Shown piece by piece: positions 52,810 through 61,354 of a stretch of 64,000 nt of DNA; within the stretch, counting starts at the first letter, position 1; each line of letters starts with the position of its first letter. The stretch covers positions 3,596,001-3,660,000 of the forward strand of contig OZ220684.1 in the NCBI GenBank assembly GCA_965116395.1. The letters run 5' to 3'. Below the pieces are notes generated by a model that saw nothing but the letters and a program-made list of their open reading frames with translations, ran no database searches and had not been told where the DNA came from. A program made the position numbers and the translations under genes. Source of the stretch: Bin5 sp965116395 (GTDB taxonomy: Bacteria > Chloroflexota > Anaerolineae > Caldilineales > Caldilineaceae).

Positions 52810-54636
52810 ATGTCAGAACACGAACAGTTCGAAGAAGAAGAATTTGATACCGAGTTCAACGGCCAGACCGTTGCTCGTATTCTACGTCAGGGTCTGAAGC
52901 ACTGGCCGTTAATGTTTGGTTATCTGTTTTCGATGGTAGTGACCGCTTTTATGGACGGGTACTTGACCTTTCTCTCGAAGCGGATCATAGATGAGGGCAT
53001 TTTGGCCGGTAATACAGAACAACTCGTGCGGCTGATTGTCCAGTTCGGCTTGGGACTGCTGCTGGTGGCGCTGGGTGTGATGGGCTTCATATACTCGGCG
53101 GGTCGTCTAGGCGAGCGGGTTCAGTATGATCTGCGCAAAAAGATGTTTGGCCGGCTGCAGGAGCTGTCGCTCTCGTACTTCGACCGCACGCCCGTCGGCT
53201 GGCTCATGAGCCGGCTGACGTCCGACGCCAGCCGCGTTGGGGATCTGGTTTCATGGGGTCTAATGGATCTTGCCTGGGGCGGGGTCAGCATAATCATCTC
53301 CCTTTCTTTCATGGCGGTGATAAACGTTCGGATGATGCTGATCGTCGCTGCGGTCATGCCGGTGCTGGTGGTGGTGGCGCTCCGGTTCAAGAAGAAGATA
53401 CTGGTGGAATATCGCGACGTGCGCAAGACGAATTCGAAGATCACCGGGGCCTATAATGAGAACATTACCGGTGTGCGCGTAGTCAAATCCCTGCGTCGCG
53501 AAGAGGGTAACCTGGAAGAGTTCACCGATCTTACTCGGTCTATGTACCGAGCCGGATTTCGAGCCGCGTGGCTGTCGGCTCTGTTTCTGCCGGTGGTTCA
53601 ACTGATCAGCGCGGTGGCGGTTTCAAGCATTGTCTTGTACGGCGGCTGGCAGTACCAAGTGGGAGAAATGACAATTGGCGGCATCCAAGCCTTCATCTTC
53701 TACATTACATTCATGCTGTTTCCGATTCAGGAGATGGCGCGTATCTATGCCGAGATGCAGCAGGCAATCGCGTCGGGCGAACGTATTTTCAGTCTCGTCG
53801 ATGCTGTGCCGGAAATTCAGGACCGCGATGGAGCGCAGGCGCCGGAAAGCCTGCGGGGAGACATCGTATTCGAGAATGTGGACTTCCGCTACGAGGAGGA
53901 AAATCCGGTTCTGCGCGACTTCAGCCTGCATGTGAAACAGGGAGAGACAATCGCGCTGGTCGGCCCGACAGGCGCGGGCAAGTCGACGATTGTCAATTTG
54001 GTCTGCCGCTTCTACGAGCCCTCAAGCGGCCGCATTCTGATCAACGGCAGGGACTATACGGAGTGGACGCTGCATGGCATTCACAGCCGCATCGGCATCG
54101 TGCTGCAGACTCCCTACCTATTTTCCGGTTCGATCTGGGATAATCTCCGCTATGGGCGGCTCGACGCCACCGACGAGGAGGTCGTGAACGCGGCCAAGGT
54201 AGCAGGCGCGCATGCTTTTATCGAGGAGCTGGACGAAGGGTATGACAGCCAGGTGGGCGAAGGCGGGGTACTGCTGTCGGTCGGGCAAACGCAGCTGCTG
54301 AGCCTGGCGCGGGCCATCCTCGCCAATCCTGAGATTTTCGTCATGGACGAGGCTACAAGTTCGGTCGACACGCTGACCGAGGCGCTGGTCCAGGAGGCAA
54401 TGGATGCAATCCTGGCGGACCGCACCAGCTTCATCATCGCCCACCGGCTCTCGACCATCCGCAAGGCGGACCGCATCCTGGTGATCGAGGAGGGCCGCAT
54501 CGCCGAACAGGGCACGCACGCCCAGCTGATTCGCCAGCGGGGTCACTACTATGACCTGTATACAAAGCAGTTCAGAGACGAGCGCATCGGGACCGCGCAG
54601 CCGCTCCTGGGGACGGGGAAGTTGGTAGCGGCCTGA
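52810..54636 (+). CDS. ABC exporter half-transporter, degenerate signature motif
   Basis: A 608-residue partner starting 3 bp after the upstream stop. It has an acidic N-terminal tail, six membrane helices (about 35-320) and an ATPase domain with Walker A GPTGAGKSTIVNL and Walker B IFVMDEATSSVDT, including the catalytic Glu. The signature is VLLSVGQTQLLSLARA, so the usual LSGGQ is LSVGQ. That places the degenerate ATP site between its signature and the partner's Walker motifs. The arrangement is known from heterodimeric exporters such as TM287/288 and BmrCD. A strong terminator follows 26 bp after the stop. Confidence 0.92.
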   Translation: MSEHEQFEEEEFDTEFNGQTVARILRQGLKHWPLMFGYLFSMVVTAFMDGYLTFLSKRIIDEGILAGNTEQLVRLIVQFGLGLLLVALGVMGFIYSAGRLGERVQYDLRKKMFGRLQELSLSYFDRTPVGWLMSRLTSDASRVGDLVSWGLMDLAWGGVSIIISLSFMAVINVRMMLIVAAVMPVLVVVALRFKKKILVEYRDVRKTNSKITGAYNENITGVRVVKSLRREEGNLEEFTDLTRSMYRAGFRAAWLSALFLPVVQLISAVAVSSIVLYGGWQYQVGEMTIGGIQAFIFYITFMLFPIQEMARIYAEMQQAIASGERIFSLVDAVPEIQDRDGAQAPESLRGDIVFENVDFRYEEENPVLRDFSLHVKQGETIALVGPTGAGKSTIVNLVCRFYEPSSGRILINGRDYTEWTLHGIHSRIGIVLQTPYLFSGSIWDNLRYGRLDATDEEVVNAAKVAGAHAFIEELDEGYDSQVGEGGVLLSVGQTQLLSLARAILANPEIFVMDEATSSVDTLTEALVQEAMDAILADRTSFIIAHRLSTIRKADRILVIEEGRIAEQGTHAQLIRQRGHYYDLYTKQFRDERIGTAQPLLGTGKLVAA

Positions 54637-54661
54637 CAAGCAGCCAGTCAAATCAGAATAG

Positions 54662-54698
54662 GCGCCGGTTTTCGTAAGAGAACCGGCGCTTTTTTTTT
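54662..54698 (+). terminator. Terminator after the ABC exporter operon
   Basis: Stem GCGCCGGTT (54662-54670) with AACCGGCGC (54681-54689), loop of about 10 bases, followed by nine T. A textbook intrinsic terminator. Confidence 0.9.
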
Positions 54699-54743
54699 GC
54701 CGGAGGCGTTGGCACGGCGTCGGGAACCCCGCATTTTCCTTAT

Positions 54744-54772
54744 TTGACCTACTGAACTTTCTAAAATATACT
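54744..54772 (+). promoter_or_regulatory. Sigma70 promoter of the thiamine-related operon
   Basis: TTGACC (54744-54749), 17-bp spacer and TATACT (54767-54772). The transcript would begin near 54779 and enter the TPP riboswitch about 45 nt later. Confidence 0.75.
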
Positions 54773-54824
54773 GTGCACAGTTGCGCTGCGGGTGAGCGCA
54801 TTTGCACCTGAAAAACTGAATCGC

Positions 54825-54935
54825 AATCGGGAGCTCGGAAGAACTGGGCTGAGAAATCTCTTTGTGCGGCCGAATGCCGCTCTCTGGAGATGACCGACAG
54901 ACCTGATCCAGGTAATGCTGGCGTAGGAACATTAG
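54825..54935 (+). ncRNA. TPP riboswitch (THI element)
   Basis: GGCTGAGA (54847-54854), ACCTGATCCAGGTAATGCTG and GGCGTAGGAA (ending about 54929) match the thi-box consensus of the pyrimidine- and pyrophosphate-binding arms. The variable P3 hairpin GCGGC..GCCGC lies between them. It is followed by a terminator at 54972-54997 and a transport operon, so thiamine diphosphate should turn the genes off by premature termination. It marks these genes as part of thiamine metabolism. Confidence 0.93.
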
Positions 54936-54971
54936 CGAAATGTTGAAGAACTGTAGATAGCACAAAACGCC

Positions 54972-54997
54972 AACCGCCTCTCAGGGCGGTTTTTTTA
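54972..54997 (+). terminator. Terminator of the TPP riboswitch
   Basis: Stem AACCGCC (54972-54978) with GGCGGTT (54985-54991), loop TCTCAG, followed by TTTTTT. It lies 18 bp before the first gene, whose ribosome binding site AAAGGAGG is just past it. Confidence 0.85.
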
Positions 54998-55015
54998 TTT
55001 TCTAAAGGAGGCAGC

Positions 55016-55312
55016 ATGTCAAATCCGGTAAATGTCGATATTCAAGTGCTTCCCTCGACGGGCGGCGACGTCTATTCAGTTGTCGATCGCGCCATTGCCG
55101 TCATCCAGGAATCGGGCCTGAAATACGAAGTGGGCGCGCTGGGGACGACAGTCGAAGGCGACCTGGACAGCTGCCTGGAGGTAGCAAAGGCGGCACATCG
55201 CGCCTGCTTTGTTGATGGCGTTGCGGGGGTAGTCACCGTCATCAAGATCGGCGAGGCAGTTGGCGGCTCTTCGATGGAAGAGAAGGTTGCAAAGTTTCGA
55301 GGCGGCGACTGA
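55016..55312 (+). CDS. Thiamine-binding protein of the MTH1187/YkoF family
   Basis: A 98-residue protein starting at ATG 55016 behind AAAGGAGG. VNVDIQVLPSTGGDVYSVVD, then YEVGALGTTVEGDLDSCLEV and AGVVTVIKIGEAVG match the DUF77/YkoF fold, a ferredoxin-like domain whose members bind thiamine or its pyrimidine part. Its stop overlaps the permease start (TGATG). Together with the TPP riboswitch this gives strong support for a role in thiamine or thiamine-precursor handling, probably cytoplasmic because no signal peptide is seen. Confidence 0.88.
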   Translation: MSNPVNVDIQVLPSTGGDVYSVVDRAIAVIQESGLKYEVGALGTTVEGDLDSCLEVAKAAHRACFVDGVAGVVTVIKIGEAVGGSSMEEKVAKFRGGD

Positions 55313-56070
55313 TGTGGGCGGCGCGCCTGGCGTTTCCGGCGGCAGTTCTGCTGACGTTGGCGGTCCTCTGGGAACTGGTTGTATGGGGACTGGCGGTGCC
55401 GAAGTGGATTGTGCCTTCGCCATCCGCGATCTGGCTGGCATTCTGGGAGATGCGCGCTCTGCTGGCCGTTCATGTCGGGCAGACCATGCTGGAGGTTGCG
55501 ACGGGTATCGGTATTGCCGTGACCGCCGGGGTGGCGGTGGCGGCCGCGATCAATTTTTCACCGTGGCTGCGGCGCGCGATCTATCCACTACTGGTTATTT
55601 CGCAGACGGTGCCGATTCTGGCGCTGGCCCCGCTGTTGATCATCTGGTTTGGCTTTGGCATTGCGCCCAAAGTCATTGTTGTGACACTGTTTTGTTTTTT
55701 CCCGATCGCCATCAACACAAGTGATGGGCTTACCGCGACCGAGCCGGAGTTGATCGATCTATTCCGCTCGATGGGGGCGACGTGGCTGCAGATATGGCAG
55801 AAGGTGCGGCTGCCGGCGGCGCTGCCCTACTTTTTTTCGGGCCTGAAAATCGCAGCCACCTATAGTGTAACCGGCGCAATCGTTGGGGAGTGGGTGGGAG
55901 CCAAGCAAGGGCTGGGTATCTATATGCTGCGCTCGTCGGCGGCGTTCAAGACTGCGCAGGTTTTCTCGGCCATTGCGATCACGTCCCTCCTGAGCATTGC
56001 GCTTTTTCTGGCTGTGTTTGTCATTGAACGCGGCACAATGCCGTGGCACTTTGAGGAGCGACAGCAGTAG
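55312..56070 (+). CDS. ABC transporter permease, thiamine-precursor type (ThiX-like)
   Basis: A 252-residue permease starting at ATG 55312 within the preceding stop. It has about six membrane segments and the BPD-type ATPase-contact motif FRSMGATWLQIWQKVRLPAA. The family is that of taurine/nitrate/HMP permeases (TauC/SsuC/ThiX). The TPP riboswitch and a THI5/NMT1-type binding protein downstream favour import of a pyrimidine precursor of thiamine over sulfonates. Confidence 0.88.
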   Translation: MWAARLAFPAAVLLTLAVLWELVVWGLAVPKWIVPSPSAIWLAFWEMRALLAVHVGQTMLEVATGIGIAVTAGVAVAAAINFSPWLRRAIYPLLVISQTVPILALAPLLIIWFGFGIAPKVIVVTLFCFFPIAINTSDGLTATEPELIDLFRSMGATWLQIWQKVRLPAALPYFFSGLKIAATYSVTGAIVGEWVGAKQGLGIYMLRSSAAFKTAQVFSAIAITSLLSIALFLAVFVIERGTMPWHFEERQQ

Positions 56071-56117
56071 TTGCCGGTAGGTGGCTGCCTGTCGTCAAAA
56101 CCTTTCTTCAGGAGGAG

Positions 56118-57143
56118 ATGATGCGAGAGCGAATAGCACGGACGATGCTGCTTATTTCGATAGTGACGGCGGTGCTGCTGGCGGCCGCCTGTGTGCCGGT
56201 TGCGCCTGCCGCACAGAGTGGGGACGGGTCCGCGGCGGTGAAGGACGTAACGCTGCTGCTGGATTGGACGCCCAATACCAACCATACCGGTATCTATGTG
56301 GCCCAGGAAAAGGGCTGGTATCAGGAGGCGGGCCTGAACGTGGATATTGTGATACCGGGCGAGTCGGATGTGCACCAGGTTGTGGCCACCGGCTCGGCTG
56401 ACTTTGGCGTAAGCTACCAGGAGGGCACGACTTTCGCGCGAGTAGAGGGCGTGCCTATTGTGTCGGTGGCGGCGGTCATTCAGCACAACACGTCCGGCTT
56501 TGCTTCGCGCAGCAGCGCGGGCATCGAGCAGCCAGCGGATCTGGCCGGCAAGCGTTACGGCAGTTTTGGCTCGCCGATCGAGTATCCGACCATCGACCTG
56601 CTGATGCAGTGCGCAGGGGGATCGGCAGAGGATGTAGTATTCATCGACGTGGGTTGGGCCGAGTTCCTTCCAATCACCGAAGCCGACCAGGTCGATTTTG
56701 CCTGGATCTATTACGCCTGGACCGGCATTAACGCTGAACTACAGGGCGTTGACCTGAATGTCATCATGCTCAAAGACTATCTGGACTGCATTCCTGATTA
56801 CTATACGCCGATTCTGATCACCAGCGAGGCGATGATCGCGAATGATCCGGAGACAGTACGTGCGTTTGTCGGCGCGACGGCCAGGGGGTTTGACTTCGCT
56901 ATCGAGAGTCCGGCCGAGGCGGCCGACATTCTGCTGGCGGCCAACCCGGACCTGGGCGCCGATCTGGTTCGCGCCAGCCAAGCATGGCTGGCCAACGAGT
57001 ACCGGGCAGACGCGGCACAGTGGGGTGTTCAGACCGGCGACGTCTGGCAGGCCTATGCCGACTTCCTGATCGACGGCGGCATCATCGAGTCGTTTGACGG
57101 CGAGGGCGCATATACAAACGAGTTCCTGCCTGAGCAGGAATGA
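56118..57143 (+). CDS. NMT1/THI5-type substrate-binding lipoprotein (ThiY-like)
   Basis: A 341-residue protein with a lipobox signal (VTAVLLAAACVPV) and a type II periplasmic-binding fold of the NMT1/THI5 group: LLLDWTPNTNHTGIYVAQEK, then the DFGVSYQEGTTFARVEGVP loop and SPAEAADILLAANPDLG. The LDWTPNTNHTG motif is typical of bacterial binding proteins for thiamine pyrimidines (HMP or formylaminopyrimidine). It is the receptor of the riboswitch-controlled importer. ATG 56118 and 56121 are both possible, behind AGGAGGAG. The C-terminus overlaps the ATPase start by ATGA. Confidence 0.9.
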   Translation: MMRERIARTMLLISIVTAVLLAAACVPVAPAAQSGDGSAAVKDVTLLLDWTPNTNHTGIYVAQEKGWYQEAGLNVDIVIPGESDVHQVVATGSADFGVSYQEGTTFARVEGVPIVSVAAVIQHNTSGFASRSSAGIEQPADLAGKRYGSFGSPIEYPTIDLLMQCAGGSAEDVVFIDVGWAEFLPITEADQVDFAWIYYAWTGINAELQGVDLNVIMLKDYLDCIPDYYTPILITSEAMIANDPETVRAFVGATARGFDFAIESPAEAADILLAANPDLGADLVRASQAWLANEYRADAAQWGVQTGDVWQAYADFLIDGGIIESFDGEGAYTNEFLPEQE

Positions 57144-57916
57144 CACTTCTGGCGGTCGAATCGCTCTCGAAGACGTTTGAAGGCAGTTCCCGCAGGGGCT
57201 CGCCCAGCGGGGTCGAAGCGGTGGTGGACCTGACTTTCGAGGCTGCAGCGGGCGAGTTCCTGACGATCATTGGGCCGAGCGGCTGTGGAAAGTCCACGCT
57301 GCTGCGCCTGTTGGCCGGCCTAGTTCAACCGGACAGAGGGCGGATCCTTTTGGAAGGGCGACCCCTGCCGGAGGCGTCAGACCGGCAGGGTCGCTTTGGC
57401 TATATGCCGCAACGGGATACCTTGCTGCCATGGCGCACGGTGCTCGAAAACGTAGTTCTGGGGGCGGAGCTGGCCGGCGGCAGCAGAGACGCGGCCCGCG
57501 CCGAAGCGCGTCAGCTTTTGCCGTTATTCGGGCTGGACGGCTTCGAGAATGCCTGGCCCAGCACGCTGTCTGGCGGGATGAGACAGCGCGCGGCCCTGTT
57601 GCGCACCTTCCTGGCCGGCTATGACATTTTGCTGTTGGACGAGCCGTTTGGGGCGCTCGATGCACTGACGCGCGGGATGCTGCAGCAGTGGCTGCTGGGC
57701 GTGCGTACAAGGTTTTCGAAGACGATTCTGTTCATTACGCATGACATCGACGAGGCGCTGCTGCTTGGCGATCGGATGCTTGTTTTCAGCGCGCGGCCGG
57801 GCCGTATCACGGCAGAGCTGGTGATTGATCTGCCGCACCCGCGCGACGAGGAGACAGTTCTGGGTGCGGATTTTCTCGAATTGAAGCGAAGCGCGCTGGC
57901 GCACCTCAGACTCTAA
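57140..57916 (+). CDS. ABC transporter ATPase (ThiZ-like)
   Basis: A 258-residue ATPase starting at ATG 57140 in an ATGA overlap with the binding protein. Walker A is GPSGCGKSTLLRL, the Q-loop region is GYMPQRDTLLPW, the signature is TLSGGMRQRAALLR and Walker B is ILLLDEPFGALD, with the switch His in LFITHDIDEA. It energises the ThiX-like permease. All motifs are intact. The family also includes taurine and nitrate importers, so thiamine specificity rests on the riboswitch and neighbours. Confidence 0.9.
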   Translation: MTLLAVESLSKTFEGSSRRGSPSGVEAVVDLTFEAAAGEFLTIIGPSGCGKSTLLRLLAGLVQPDRGRILLEGRPLPEASDRQGRFGYMPQRDTLLPWRTVLENVVLGAELAGGSRDAARAEARQLLPLFGLDGFENAWPSTLSGGMRQRAALLRTFLAGYDILLLDEPFGALDALTRGMLQQWLLGVRTRFSKTILFITHDIDEALLLGDRMLVFSARPGRITAELVIDLPHPRDEETVLGADFLELKRSALAHLRL

Positions 57917-57934
57917 GACTGGAGTAGCTGACCC

Positions 57935-58741
57935 ATGATCGAACGGCATAGTGCAGATACATTGAAGGCCAACGGATATCTCGTTACGTCCTGTGCTGCG
58001 TTGGACAGAACCGAACTGCAGGAAGCTTTTCGATCCTTCATATGCAGAGATCGGGACTATCAGCTACGCTTTCTGCAGAAGCATTTCGGGTATGCTTACG
58101 ACGGCTATTCCTATTATGGCCAGTCTGATAGCAGCCATCAGGCCGAGGATGACCTGATCAGCACCTTTGTACTGTCCGAGTTTTTTCCGGTGGAACGGTT
58201 TCCTGTTGAGTACCAGGGCTTTCTGAAGGGAAGATGGAAAGAGGTAGTTCAGACTGTGCGTTCGCTGGAAATCGAGCTGCTGACACAGCTAGAGATGCCC
58301 AGTCTGCTGGACTTCTACCGGAACAATGCCGGCCACATGGTCTCCAACAACTACTATCCCCCGGTTCAGCAGTTCACCACGACTGCAGCTGGAAATACGA
58401 GGCTCTCCGCGCATCCCGACGCATCTTTGTTTACGGTTTTTCCTTTTGGAATAGACGAAGAGTTGCAGTTGGAGATGGCCGGTGAAAGCGGAGAACCTGT
58501 GTGGCAGTCGGTAGACGCTTCCGGGTCGATACTGATCTATCCGGGCTATCTGATGGAGATGTGGACACACGGCGCGATCAAGGCGATGAATCACCGGGTG
58601 CGACTGAGCAACGATAGAGCAGCCGAGCGATTCTCATTTTCAGTTTTTTCGCTGCCGTATCCCCTGCGAGAGTTCGAAATGCCCGGGCGGGGAAGGATGA
58701 CGAGCGAGAGATATTTCGATGCCTACGGGGCGTTATTCTGA
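57935..58741 (+). CDS. 2OG-Fe(II) oxygenase-like protein (IPNS family fold)
   Basis: A 268-residue protein starting 18 bp after the ATPase stop on the same strand, so it belongs to the TPP-riboswitch operon. The iron-binding HxD lies in LSAHPDASLFTVFPFG. The second His and the 2-oxoglutarate-binding Arg are in NHRVRLSNDRAAERFSFSVF. The N-terminal part (FGYAYDGYSYYGQSD) matches no substrate-specific pattern I know. These residues fit non-haem iron dioxygenases related to isopenicillin N synthase. It is not one of the standard thiamine salvage enzymes known to me (TenA, ThiD, ThiE, ThiM), so its substrate may be an oxidised or degraded thiamine precursor. That is inference. Confidence 0.8.
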   Translation: MIERHSADTLKANGYLVTSCAALDRTELQEAFRSFICRDRDYQLRFLQKHFGYAYDGYSYYGQSDSSHQAEDDLISTFVLSEFFPVERFPVEYQGFLKGRWKEVVQTVRSLEIELLTQLEMPSLLDFYRNNAGHMVSNNYYPPVQQFTTTAAGNTRLSAHPDASLFTVFPFGIDEELQLEMAGESGEPVWQSVDASGSILIYPGYLMEMWTHGAIKAMNHRVRLSNDRAAERFSFSVFSLPYPLREFEMPGRGRMTSERYFDAYGALF

Positions 58742-59779
58742 TGGGGTCAGGTTGAGGCCATAGCGCAGGGCCGCATCACAGATCTTGCCCCAGGCGGTGT
58801 CGTCAACGTGGATGCCGTCGCGGGTGCGCTGTTGGCGGGTGCGAATCTCCGGCTCGCCCGGCGCCAAAACCTCGTCGAAGCCGGCTGCCAGTTCCGAACT
58901 CTTGACGTGCTGTACCAGTCCATCGACATCAGCATAGAAGGCATCGCCCTCTCTGAGCCGCTCAGGTTGGATCACAAAGGCAAGGAATCCGTTGCCGATG
59001 CGGGTAACGCCGTCGCGGCTGCAACCGGCACCTGACAGGGCGCCGGCCAGGATATCGATGACAAAGGACAGGCCGAAGCCCTTGTGACCGCCAAAAGGCA
59101 ACAGCGCGCCTTCAGGCGGCCCGACATAGGCGGCCGGGTCGGTGGCGGGATTGCCGTCGGCGTCAACGATGCAGCCGGCCGGGGCAGGCACGCCGCGGTT
59201 GAGCATATCCTTGAGCTTGCCATCGGCAATGGCGGAGGTGGCCATGTCCAGCACAAGCGGCTCGCCGGTCTTGCGGGGGATGCCCACTGAGATCGGGTTG
59301 GCAGAGAGCCGGCGCCCGCGTCCGCCCCAGGGCGCGGCCAGCTTGCCGCCGCCATGCGTGTTCACGAACAGGACCGTCACCAGCCCTTGCTGCGCCGCCA
59401 GGTATGGGTAGTGTCCGACGCGCCCGATGTGACCGCACTGGCTGACGGCAATGATGCCGACGCCGGTCTGCGTCGCCTTTTCGATGGCTACCTGGATTGC
59501 CTCCAGGCCGATGACCTGACCGAATCCCCAGCCACCCTCGATAACCGCCAATACCTCAGTTTCATACATGATGGTCATATGCTGACCCGGGACGACATCG
59601 CCGGCTTCCATCCACTCTATATATTCGGGGATTCGGAGCACGCCGTGAGAGTCGTGTCCGACCAGGTTGGCTTGAACCAGGTGTTCAGCCACGATGCCGG
59701 CTTCGTTCCGTTCCACGCCGGCGGCGACGAAGACTTCTTGGGCGATGGCGGTCAGTTGGTGCGGGGAGAATGTGGGCAC
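58733..59779 (-). CDS. Ldh-family NAD(P)-dependent oxidoreductase
   Basis: A 348-residue protein of the malate/L-lactate dehydrogenase family (type 2, no Rossmann fold). It has the catalytic-region motif SQCGHIGRVGHY, VNTHGGGKLAAPWGG with NPISVGIP, the cofactor region ATSAIADGKLKDMLNRG, and PFGGHKGFGLSFVIDIL. Members reduce pyruvate-like acids, ureidoglycolate, or cyclic imines such as piperideine-2-carboxylate, and the substrate here is unknown. The 3' end overlaps the convergent oxygenase gene by 9 bp. ATG 59779 starts it. Confidence 0.87.
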   Translation of the reverse strand: MPTFSPHQLTAIAQEVFVAAGVERNEAGIVAEHLVQANLVGHDSHGVLRIPEYIEWMEAGDVVPGQHMTIMYETEVLAVIEGGWGFGQVIGLEAIQVAIEKATQTGVGIIAVSQCGHIGRVGHYPYLAAQQGLVTVLFVNTHGGGKLAAPWGGRGRRLSANPISVGIPRKTGEPLVLDMATSAIADGKLKDMLNRGVPAPAGCIVDADGNPATDPAAYVGPPEGALLPFGGHKGFGLSFVIDILAGALSGAGCSRDGVTRIGNGFLAFVIQPERLREGDAFYADVDGLVQHVKSSELAAGFDEVLAPGEPEIRTRQQRTRDGIHVDDTAWGKICDAALRYGLNLTPSE

Positions 59780-60127
59780 GGTTACCTTCTTTTCGTCTTC
59801 TGAGATAGTCCTCCGGCTACCTTCTTCAGGAATAGTAGGAGAACTAGTGGAAGAATGGAGCTATGCCGGATGAACGAGACCGTATTGTAAACTTGATTTT
59901 CTGCCTCGCATGTCATCGCTGACGGGAGGTCGCGGTCGACCTCCTTCCCCATAGACGCTGCCTACGGCCGTCTCACAGCGAAAAGAGGCGATGGAGCCTT
60001 GGCGTATGCATGCCACAACTGCGCCTTCTCACCCGCCAGAACGCTTCAGCAGTGCCTCCACTCGCACCTGCGAATTCTGAGACCACCGGCACTGAGCCTT
60101 CTGTTCGCGTACAGGCGCTTCATTCTG
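59780..60127. other. 348-bp intergenic region, no gene seen
   Basis: Between the start of the Ldh-family gene (which reads left) and the 3' end of the TPR lipoprotein gene. A near-perfect hairpin GGAGGTCG (59925-59932) with CGACCTCC (59937-59944) is present but has no T-tract on either strand. I see no promoter, RNA gene or conserved ORF that I would support. Confidence 0.35.
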
Positions 60128-61192
60128 CTAATGCCAGAGTTGCAAAATGAGCTGCTCCGCGTCGAGTAGGGAGGCGCCGTCGCCAGCCACTTTCACTGAT
60201 TCCACTGCTGCCGCGGCCTTCAGGTCGGCGAAAGCCCCCTGGTATTGACCCAAGTTGTCTTTTGCAAGGCCCCGATAGAGGTAGGCATTGGCATAGTCGG
60301 GCTGCAGTTGGAGAGCCCGGTCATAGTCGGCAATGGCGCCCTGATATTGACCAAGGTTGATTTTGGCAAGACCCCGATGGAAGTAGGCGTGGGCATTGTC
60401 GGGCTTCAGCAGGAGACCCTGGTCAAAGTCGGTGATGGCATTCTGATATTGACCAAGTTTGTCTTTTGCAAGGCCCCGATAGAGGTAGGCGCTGGCATTA
60501 TCGGGCTGAAGTTGGAGAGCCTGGTCAAAGTCGGCTACGGCGTCCTGATATTGACCAAGTTTGGACTTTGCGAAACCCAGATAGAGGGAGGCATTGGCAT
60601 TGTCGGGCTGCAGCTGTAGAGCCTGCTCAATTTCGTGGATGGCGTCCTGGAATTGACTAAGGTTTATATTGACAACACCACGACCAACATAGGCATTGGC
60701 ATTGTTGGGCTGGTACATTAGCGCCTTGTCAAAGTCGGCGTTGGCGTCTTGGTACTGACCAAGACAGGCCTTAGCAGTGCCCCGATGGATGTAAGCCTCA
60801 GCAAAGTCGTGCCTCAGACTGAGTGCTTGGTCAAAGTCGGCGATGGCGCCCTGGAATTGACCGAGGCTGCCCTTGGCAACACCCCGATAGGAGTAGGTAT
60901 TGGGATTGTAGGGCTCCAGGTGGAGAGCCTTATCAAAGTCGGCGATGGCCTCTTGAAACTGACCACTCAGAAGAAGGGCAACGCCTCTGCCGATGTAGGC
61001 TGCGGAGATATCGGGCTGCAGTTGGAGAGCTTGGTCAAACTCTGTGATGGCGTCCTGGAATTGACTAAGGTTGAGATTGTCATAGCCCTGATCGAGGTAC
61101 CTGTCGACATTACCTGCCCGGCCACAAGCGGTGACCGCAGCACACGCCAAAGCAACCGCTACGAAACAAATCAATTTCCGGATAGTGCGCAC
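60128..61192 (-). CDS. TPR-repeat lipoprotein (nine repeats)
   Basis: About 354 residues from GTG 61192; the frame extends upstream to 61348 and the true start is uncertain. The signal peptide ends in a lipobox (VALACAAVTACG). Nine 34-residue tetratricopeptide repeats follow, with units such as FQDAITEFDQALQLQPD and GLAKDKLGQYQNAITDFDQG. The DNA itself repeats with a 102-bp period. It likely serves as an outside membrane-anchored scaffold. Repeats 5-9 are close to each other, which suggests recent tandem expansion. Confidence 0.85.
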   Translation of the reverse strand: MRTIRKLICFVAVALACAAVTACGRAGNVDRYLDQGYDNLNLSQFQDAITEFDQALQLQPDISAAYIGRGVALLLSGQFQEAIADFDKALHLEPYNPNTYSYRGVAKGSLGQFQGAIADFDQALSLRHDFAEAYIHRGTAKACLGQYQDANADFDKALMYQPNNANAYVGRGVVNINLSQFQDAIHEIEQALQLQPDNANASLYLGFAKSKLGQYQDAVADFDQALQLQPDNASAYLYRGLAKDKLGQYQNAITDFDQGLLLKPDNAHAYFHRGLAKINLGQYQGAIADYDRALQLQPDYANAYLYRGLAKDNLGQYQGAFADLKAAAAVESVKVAGDGASLLDAEQLILQLWH

Positions 61193-61354
61193 AACACTCA
61201 GTGACCCGTGTAGTTGCAGTGTGGTAAGCTCCTTTAATCCATTCACCAGCGCGGTTAATCTCGTTCGAATGCAGTGCGATTTCTTCTCAAGAAATGGTTC
61301 ATCGCACGGCTGACTCCGGCTACATCGCCGATGAACCGGCTGCAGCAAATTGCC

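Noticed and set aside
59925..59944. Intrinsic terminator between the Ldh-family and TPR genes
   Set aside because: The 8-bp stem is perfect, but neither strand has a T-tract after it.
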